A stretch of DNA of 8,203 nucleotides, taken from an uncultured bacterium. GTDB lineage: Bacteria; Desulfobacterota; Desulfobulbia; Desulfobulbales; Desulfobulbaceae. Positions 6,009-8,203 of the stretch are shown here, piece after piece. The number at the start of each line of letters is the position of its first letter. Position 1 is the stretch's first letter. The notes below the pieces were generated by a model, which saw nothing but the letters and a program-made list of their open reading frames with translations, did no database searches and was not told the origin of the DNA. The position numbers were made by a program, and so were the translations under genes. The stretch spans positions 1-8,203 of the forward strand of contig CAITZN010000037.1 in the NCBI GenBank assembly GCA_903896915.1, given 5' to 3'.

Positions 6009-7703
6009 TCAGCTGGTTTCAGCCAGTTCACAGCGTATCCCGTCAAATATCTCCTGAGCCAAGACAAAGGCATGGACAATCAAGGGGTCCAACTGATGGC
6101 CCGCGCTTTCGACGATCATCCCCAGGGCCTGTCGATGAGGCATCGCTTTCTCCTTATCTCTAGGGGAAGTCAATCCTTCATAGGTGTCGGCCAAAGCCAT
6201 AATTCTGGCCTCTAACGGAATTTCCACACCCCGCAGGCCGTAGGGGAATCCTTGACCATCCCACCTTTCATGGTGGAAATAAGCGATATTTTGCGCTAAC
6301 GATAAAAAACTACTGCCACCGCACTCTTCAGCCATGGTCTTGATGACGTTGCCACCAAACAGGGTGTGATGCCGCAAGCTCTGTTCTTCTTTCTCAGTCA
6401 ACGGCCCCTTTTTCTCCAAAATCTCATCGGCTATCGCGACCTTGCCGATGTCATGGAGAATTGATCCCTGATATAAATTTTGGACAAACTCATCGGTAAA
6501 CACATCTCTGAACTCGCCAAGGCACGACAATTTTTCCGCGAGCACTTTGCAATATTCCCGAATGCGCTCAAGATGATGTCCAGGAGGGCGATCACGGTAT
6601 TCAGACAGTTTGACAAGGGCAAGAATCGCTGCATTCTCCGTTTGCCTGACCTTGCCCAGAGAGGCTATCAGCTTTTCTTCCAACTGCTTGCGTATACCAA
6701 TATCGCGAATAACTAATTGGAGACCGAGTTTTATTTCTCCGCGTTGCAAGAGCGTGCCGCTGATTTCAACTTCCAGGGAGTGTCCCTGGGCTGAAAGCAG
6801 GGTCAAATGCCAGGCGGCCACCGGTGCCCCACGCTCGAAAGCGTCAAGCAAGCCGGACTGAACTTTTTCCAGATCCTCCGGTCTAACCGCGTTGAAAAAT
6901 GACCCGCGCTCGGGCACCGTTCCATCAGAAAAACGTGACAGATAGGAACTGTTTGCTTGAAGGACCACACCTTGCGGGGTGACGAGCACCACATCGTCGG
7001 CAATGGCCTCATACAGTATCCGGTACCGCTTTTCGGTGATCTGCTGTTCCTCGCTCCGCCGCTTGACTTCACCCTCCAGATTATCCGCCTGCCGGGCCAA
7101 AACTGCCGCTGCTTCATTTTCCGCAGTGCGCAACATACACTCCTGTTTTCTGGCAGCAGTGTCGGCCCAACTTTGGGTGGCGGCGATGAAGACAAAACAG
7201 ACCATAAAAAACAGGTTACTGAACAAACGCATCAGTTGATCGTGGGTGAGCGACTCGACAAAAACAAGGGATAGCAGATACATCGCAATTAAGGCAAAAC
7301 CGCTAATCAATGTCTGGGGGGTCGTGAGTGGCGCAATAACCGTATAGATGGTCATGGTCACAATCAAGCCGACGTAGTAGGGGGAAAGAATACCTCCCGT
7401 TCGGTGGATTGTCAGGAGAATGACCAGGCCTGCACTCAGGTAACCGGAAAAACCAATTAACCAGGCGTGGCGCTGCTCTTTATCGCAATAGTTGGTCCCA
7501 ACGAGCAAACCGCAGAGGCCTGCTGCAAACAGTCGATAACAGAGGAATTCTGAAAAAAATTCCGGTGCGAGGATAGTGTCGAGGATGGAGAATAACAGCA
7601 TTATCCCTATCCCAACCAGAAGGATGATGTACACCCGGTGATGATGTAATTGGTGGGACTCCCCATGAAACAATTCAAGATACTGCATCGTAGCTTTCTT
7701 CAT
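6009..7703 (-). CDS. Membrane-bound PAS/HD-GYP protein (putative c-di-GMP phosphodiesterase, divergent)
   Basis: 564 residues from ATG 7703, chosen because it overlaps the upstream stop as ATGA; the frame is open back to an ATG at 7778, but that would overlap the upstream gene by 79 bases. Layout: about six hydrophobic helices (roughly 22-45, 52-70, 80-98, 105-127, 131-149, 160-176); a charged, probably coiled-coil connector (185-225); a PAS domain (about 225-340, ending VIRDIGIRKQLEEKL); and an HD-GYP domain (about 350-555). HD-GYP domains hydrolyse c-di-GMP with a two- or three-metal centre. Expected ligands are visible: E368/D371 and H377 of the E-x-RD-x5-H helix, H417-D418 in HDIGK, H446, H477-H478 in FHHERWDG, D506. 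The GYP triad reads GFP (485-487). The usual DVYDALTSxRPYK is DTYEGLTSPRDKEK (506-519), losing the usual Y and K. Activity is therefore uncertain; it may be a sensor or a weak enzyme. The PAS domain suggests control by a small ligand or redox signal. Confidence 0.92.
   Translation of the reverse strand: MKKATMQYLELFHGESHQLHHHRVYIILLVGIGIMLLFSILDTILAPEFFSEFLCYRLFAAGLCGLLVGTNYCDKEQRHAWLIGFSGYLSAGLVILLTIHRTGGILSPYYVGLIVTMTIYTVIAPLTTPQTLISGFALIAMYLLSLVFVESLTHDQLMRLFSNLFFMVCFVFIAATQSWADTAARKQECMLRTAENEAAAVLARQADNLEGEVKRRSEEQQITEKRYRILYEAIADDVVLVTPQGVVLQANSSYLSRFSDGTVPERGSFFNAVRPEDLEKVQSGLLDAFERGAPVAAWHLTLLSAQGHSLEVEISGTLLQRGEIKLGLQLVIRDIGIRKQLEEKLIASLGKVRQTENAAILALVKLSEYRDRPPGHHLERIREYCKVLAEKLSCLGEFRDVFTDEFVQNLYQGSILHDIGKVAIADEILEKKGPLTEKEEQSLRHHTLFGGNVIKTMAEECGGSSFLSLAQNIAYFHHERWDGQGFPYGLRGVEIPLEARIMALADTYEGLTSPRDKEKAMPHRQALGMIVESAGHQLDPLIVHAFVLAQEIFDGIRCELAETS
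7700..7703 (-). other. ATGA stop/start overlap of the two HD-GYP genes
   Basis: The TGA stop of the upstream HD-GYP gene (7702-7700) shares bases with the ATG (7703-7701) of the membrane HD-GYP gene. No good Shine-Dalgarno sequence precedes this ATG (only AGGG about a dozen bases away), so translational coupling is the likely way the second protein is made. Confidence 0.8.
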
Positions 7704-8203
7704 GCGTCCAGGCCCTGTGCCTGTAACAATTCTTGCCAGACATCCTTGAATTGCTGTTCGCGGTTGAGAAAGGCGCAAACGATTTTCGGGTCGAATTGGC
7801 GACCACTCTCCTCAACTATGCACCTGCGAGCCTCTTCATGACTGTAGGCCAATTTATAGGATCTGCTTGAGGTTAGAGCATCATAAACATCGGCAAGGGC
7901 AACAATCCGGGCTGAAAGCGGGATTGCAGTCCCTGCCAGTCCGCTCGGGTAGCCGGAACCATCCCAGCGTTCATGATGGAATCGGGTTATTTCCTGGCCC
8001 ATGCGGAGAAAGGAAAAGCTTTCGGCATCATGTTCTGATGACGTAAGGGCCATGTTGCCATATTCGCAATGACGTTTCATAGCCGCAAATTCAATTTCGG
8101 TTAGTCGGCCCGGTTTAAGCAAAATGGCATCGGGAATGCCGACCTTGCCGATATCGTGAAGAACCGAAGACAGACAGATTTCCTTGACAAAGTCAGCGGT
8201 GAC
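7700..8203 (-). CDS. HD-GYP domain protein, C-terminal part (5' end cut off)
   Basis: 167 codons are visible, open to the right edge of the window, so the N-terminus is missing. The HD-GYP domain is canonical: HDIGK (8158-8144), a following R-H-C-E-Y-G helix, FHHERWDGSGYP with GYP at 7954-7946, and LADVYDALTSSRSYK, followed by the family's IVEESGRQFDPKIVCAF ending. All signature residues for metal binding and c-di-GMP contact appear intact, so an active c-di-GMP phosphodiesterase is likely. Many proteins of this type are response regulators (receiver plus HD-GYP, RpfG-like), but the partner domain is outside the window and cannot be named. The TTG at 8122 is not the start, because HDIGK lies upstream of it in the same frame. 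It overlaps the membrane HD-GYP gene by four bases and is probably co-transcribed with it; the promoter is outside the window. Confidence 0.93.
   Translation of the reverse strand, partial: VTADFVKEICLSSVLHDIGKVGIPDAILLKPGRLTEIEFAAMKRHCEYGNMALTSSEHDAESFSFLRMGQEITRFHHERWDGSGYPSGLAGTAIPLSARIVALADVYDALTSSRSYKLAYSHEEARRCIVEESGRQFDPKIVCAFLNREQQFKDVWQELLQAQGLDA

Noticed and set aside
5852..6163. Plus-strand open frame of 103 codons over the 5852-6163 region
   Set aside because: It starts inside the terminator hairpin and continues antisense over the end of the HD-GYP gene. Low-complexity basic residues and no ribosome binding site mark it as a shadow.
7704..7778. N-terminal extension of the membrane HD-GYP protein to an ATG at 7778
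   Set aside because: It would overlap the upstream HD-GYP gene by 79 bases. The extra 25 residues look like out-of-frame coding sequence, while ATG 7703 gives a typical ATGA coupling.

Overview
The window holds six protein genes from what looks like the chromosome of a Gram-negative bacterium: an outer-membrane BamA, an envelope-facing BamA-to-Mfd gene order, and two c-di-GMP-type HD-GYP proteins. The texture of the proteins, especially BamA and the six-helix PAS HD-GYP sensor, is most like Desulfobacterota (former Deltaproteobacteria, perhaps Desulfobulbales). That placement is an inference from recollection of protein style, not from a search. No insertion sequence, phage gene, CRISPR array, tRNA or rRNA was seen.

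Plus strand, bases 1-4871: the C-terminal beta-barrel part of bamA (5' end outside the window), then mfd (transcription-repair coupling factor, complete), then a HAD-family GMP/IMP nucleotidase like YrfG. The gaps are 34 and 5 bases with no terminator between them, so these three genes probably share a transcript. They serve different tasks (outer-membrane protein insertion, strand-specific DNA repair, nucleotide monophosphate turnover) and look like housekeeping neighbours rather than one pathway.

Minus strand, bases 8203-4885, read right to left: the C-terminal part of a canonical HD-GYP phosphodiesterase (5' end outside the window) overlaps by four bases (ATGA) a membrane-bound PAS/HD-GYP protein. 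That second protein keeps the metal ligands but has drifted in the ligand-binding signature. A terminator hairpin follows about 140 bases downstream. Then comes a separate gene for an unrecognised membrane-anchored coiled-coil protein with a five-cysteine patch just after the membrane segments, ending in its own strong terminator. This gene and the yrfG-like gene converge on a 98-base gap.

Most of the window is ordinary core genome. The parts worth a second look are the unequal HD-GYP tandem and the unrecognised cysteine-patch coiled-coil membrane protein with its compact promoter/terminator region.
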